Shown: piece by piece, positions 62,928-64,000 of the stretch
How positions within the stretch are numbered: the stretch's first letter is position 1
How the letters are laid out: the number at the start of each line of letters is the position of its first letter
Origin: JADFRD01 sp964491015
GTDB taxonomy: Bacteria; Fidelibacterota; Marinisomatia; Marinisomatales; TCS55
DNA: 64,000 nucleotides
Reading direction: 5' to 3'
Assembly (NCBI GenBank): GCA_964491015.1
Contig: CAZBEY010000001.1
Span: 1 to 64,000, forward strand
The notes under the pieces: model-generated
Databases searched by the model: none
Seen by the model: the letters and a program-made list of their open reading frames with translations, nothing else
What the model was told of the DNA's origin: nothing
Translations under genes and position numbers: made by a program

Positions 62928-63516
62928 ATTGTTTTTTCTTATGTAAAGAAATCGAATTTGACAAAAATGCCAATTGATGAAAGATTGAGACTCCATTTAG
63001 TTCCGGATGGAATGTCAGCCCAATGTGCTTGCCTTGTTTTACAGCACAAATTTCACCATTGGATTCTGCTAATATTTCAACATTCTTCCCTGCCTTTACA
63101 ATTTTTGGCGCTCGAATAAATGTTGCCGTTATTTTTTCCACATGATTATTCAACTGAACAGGGAGGATCTCCGTGAAGGAATGAATTTGTCTGCCGTAAC
63201 CGTTCCGATCCACTTCAATATCAAGCAATCCAAGAGGCTTTACGAGTTCATGATGGGTACGTATTGCCATCAAGATTAAACCGGCACAGGTTCCGAGTAT
63301 GGGTTTTTCTTTTGCAAATTCAATAATGGTATTATAAAAATTCATTCGACGCATTAATCTCGTTAAAGTGGTCGACTCTCCACCGGGAATGACCAGCCCG
63401 TCTATATCTTTTATTTCATTGGGATACCGAATGAGGATAGTATCCAATCCAAGTTCATCCAGAATTTCTGAATGTTTTTCATAGTCGCCTTGTAAAGCCA
63501 ATATACCGATTTTCAT
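62917..63516 (-). CDS. pdxT: Pyridoxal 5'-phosphate synthase glutaminase subunit PdxT
   Basis: Supplies ammonia to PdxS for vitamin B6 synthesis. The 199-residue class I glutaminase has GILALQGDYEKH, LVIPGGESTTL, the nucleophile Cys77 in LGTCAGLI and the His170/Glu172 pair in LTFHPEL, the complete catalytic triad. It follows the pdxS gene by about 125 bases and overlaps dxs. This DXP-independent pathway is used although dxs is next door. Confidence 0.95.
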   Translation of the reverse strand: MKIGILALQGDYEKHSEILDELGLDTILIRYPNEIKDIDGLVIPGGESTTLTRLMRRMNFYNTIIEFAKEKPILGTCAGLILMAIRTHHELVKPLGLLDIEVDRNGYGRQIHSFTEILPVQLNNHVEKITATFIRAPKIVKAGKNVEILAESNGEICAVKQGKHIGLTFHPELNGVSIFHQLAFLSNSISLHKKKQYAA

Positions 63517-63641
63517 GTTATCAAATCATCGCGGGTGTTTTGGAAAATAATAACTTATGTAATAAAATATTATGATTATTATTCAAAGTCTAAATTCCGA
63601 AAAGTAACCAATCTACCAGCTATCAACCACCAATAACCAAC

Positions 63642-64000
63642 TCACCAGCCTCGCTCCTGAAGACGTTCTTCTTTTGGAATTTTGGCAATATCCAAGCCTT
63701 CCATTGCTTTTTTTAAACCAAAGGAAATTTCGGATAATTTTTTTGGATTGTCATAATATGTTACTGCCTCAACAATTGCAGTTGCTCTTGCAGATGGGTC
63801 TTCGCTCATAAAAATGCCGGAACCAACAAAAATAGTTTCTGCACCCAATTGCATCATGAGAGATGCATCAGCCGGTGTAGCGATGCCACCTGCGGCAAAA
63901 TTGGGAACCGGCAATTTACCTAATTTTGCCACCTGTTGAACCAAACTGAATGGCGCACCCAATTCCTTAGATCGAGCCATGAGTTGATCCTGACTCATGA
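63642..64000 (-). CDS. pdxS: Pyridoxal 5'-phosphate synthase subunit PdxS, C-terminal part
   Basis: The last 118 or so residues of PdxS, the TIM-barrel that condenses ribose 5-phosphate, triose phosphate and ammonia. LPVPNFAAGGIATPADASLM and LGAETIFVGSGIFMSEDP are almost invariant in this family, and KIPKEERLQERGW is the usual end. The reading frame continues past the window edge, so the visible Met at 63998 is internal, not the start. The 125-base gap to pdxT is AT-rich and may hold a promoter. Confidence 0.93.
   Translation of the reverse strand, partial: MSQDQLMARSKELGAPFSLVQQVAKLGKLPVPNFAAGGIATPADASLMMQLGAETIFVGSGIFMSEDPSARATAIVEAVTYYDNPKKLSEISFGLKKAMEGLDIAKIPKEERLQERGW

Noticed and set aside
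1..64000. CRISPR arrays, tRNA or rRNA genes, intact IS or prophage
   Set aside because: No regularly spaced direct repeats with unique spacers, no cloverleaf with GTTCRA arm, no rRNA blocks, no transposase, integrase or phage structural gene seen.

Overview
The window looks like chromosomal DNA of an uncultivated-type, Gram-negative bacterium of the FCB supergroup. Candidatus Marinimicrobia (SAR406/Neomarinimicrobiota) or a close neighbour is my best guess, inferred only from gene content. The support is a type IX secretion-like C-terminal sorting domain with an FPNPFNPET motif, two TonB-dependent receptors that begin with carboxypeptidase-regulatory-like domains, many outer-membrane beta-barrels, AT-rich DNA, and the order tilS-hpt-ftsH-folP-cdaA. 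I see no tRNA, rRNA, CRISPR array, intact insertion sequence or prophage.

Layout. 0-7 kb: the start of a porin-like gene, then a TetR-controlled fatty-acid beta-oxidation cluster (fadE, fadA, a hemolysin III/PAQR membrane protein, fadN) with the gene set of the Bacillus fadNAE operon. 7-16 kb: a phosphate region with a Na/Pi symporter, a PhoU protein, a large TonB-dependent receptor, a tiny secreted paralogue, a T9SS-type beta-helix surface protein and a convergent PhoR/PhoB pair. The receptor promoter carries an 11-bp-phased array of Pho-box-like hexamers and a perfect hairpin that includes the start codon. 16-22 kb: a TetR-led operon with an RND/MMPL exporter, a degenerate four-helix-bundle fragment, a LolA-like periplasmic protein, a small cupin and a beta-barrel protein, which suggests trafficking of a lipid or hydrophobic compound across the envelope.

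22-33 kb: thiamine pyrophosphokinase with an SSF symporter, a CYTH phosphatase with a second Na/Pi transporter, a DUF2490 protein, PPi-type phosphofructokinase with class II aldolase, acetoacetyl-CoA synthetase, a YwaF-like membrane protein and a small membrane protein behind a highly structured leader. 33-43 kb: a trans-sulfuration enzyme, a second TonB receptor bracketed by repeats, an M16 peptidase, a repeat-rich spacer with a vestigial M16 3' end, prfB with its programmed +1 frameshift site, and a decayed outer-membrane-like gene.

43-64 kb: a long run of minus-strand housekeeping genes: zip, cdaA, folP, ftsH, hpt, tilS, metF, a metallo-hydrolase, an archaeal-type (type II) GAPDH-like enzyme, a cytochrome c maturation cluster (ccmDCBA, a CcmI-like protein, ccmF, ccmE), acyl-CoA mutase, cstA, dxs, pdxT and the 3' part of pdxS. 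The CcmE has a Cys-x-x-x-Tyr haem site and no ccmG or ccmH lies nearby, which points to the rarer System I* pathway.

Taken together the genes describe an aerobic or respiring heterotroph that oxidises fatty acids, ketone bodies and propionyl/methylmalonyl units and invests heavily in phosphate capture. The best candidates for something undescribed are the phosphate-linked receptor/beta-helix module with its regulatory DNA (8.9-13.9 kb) and the nested RNA-like structure ahead of the small membrane protein (32.6-32.84 kb).
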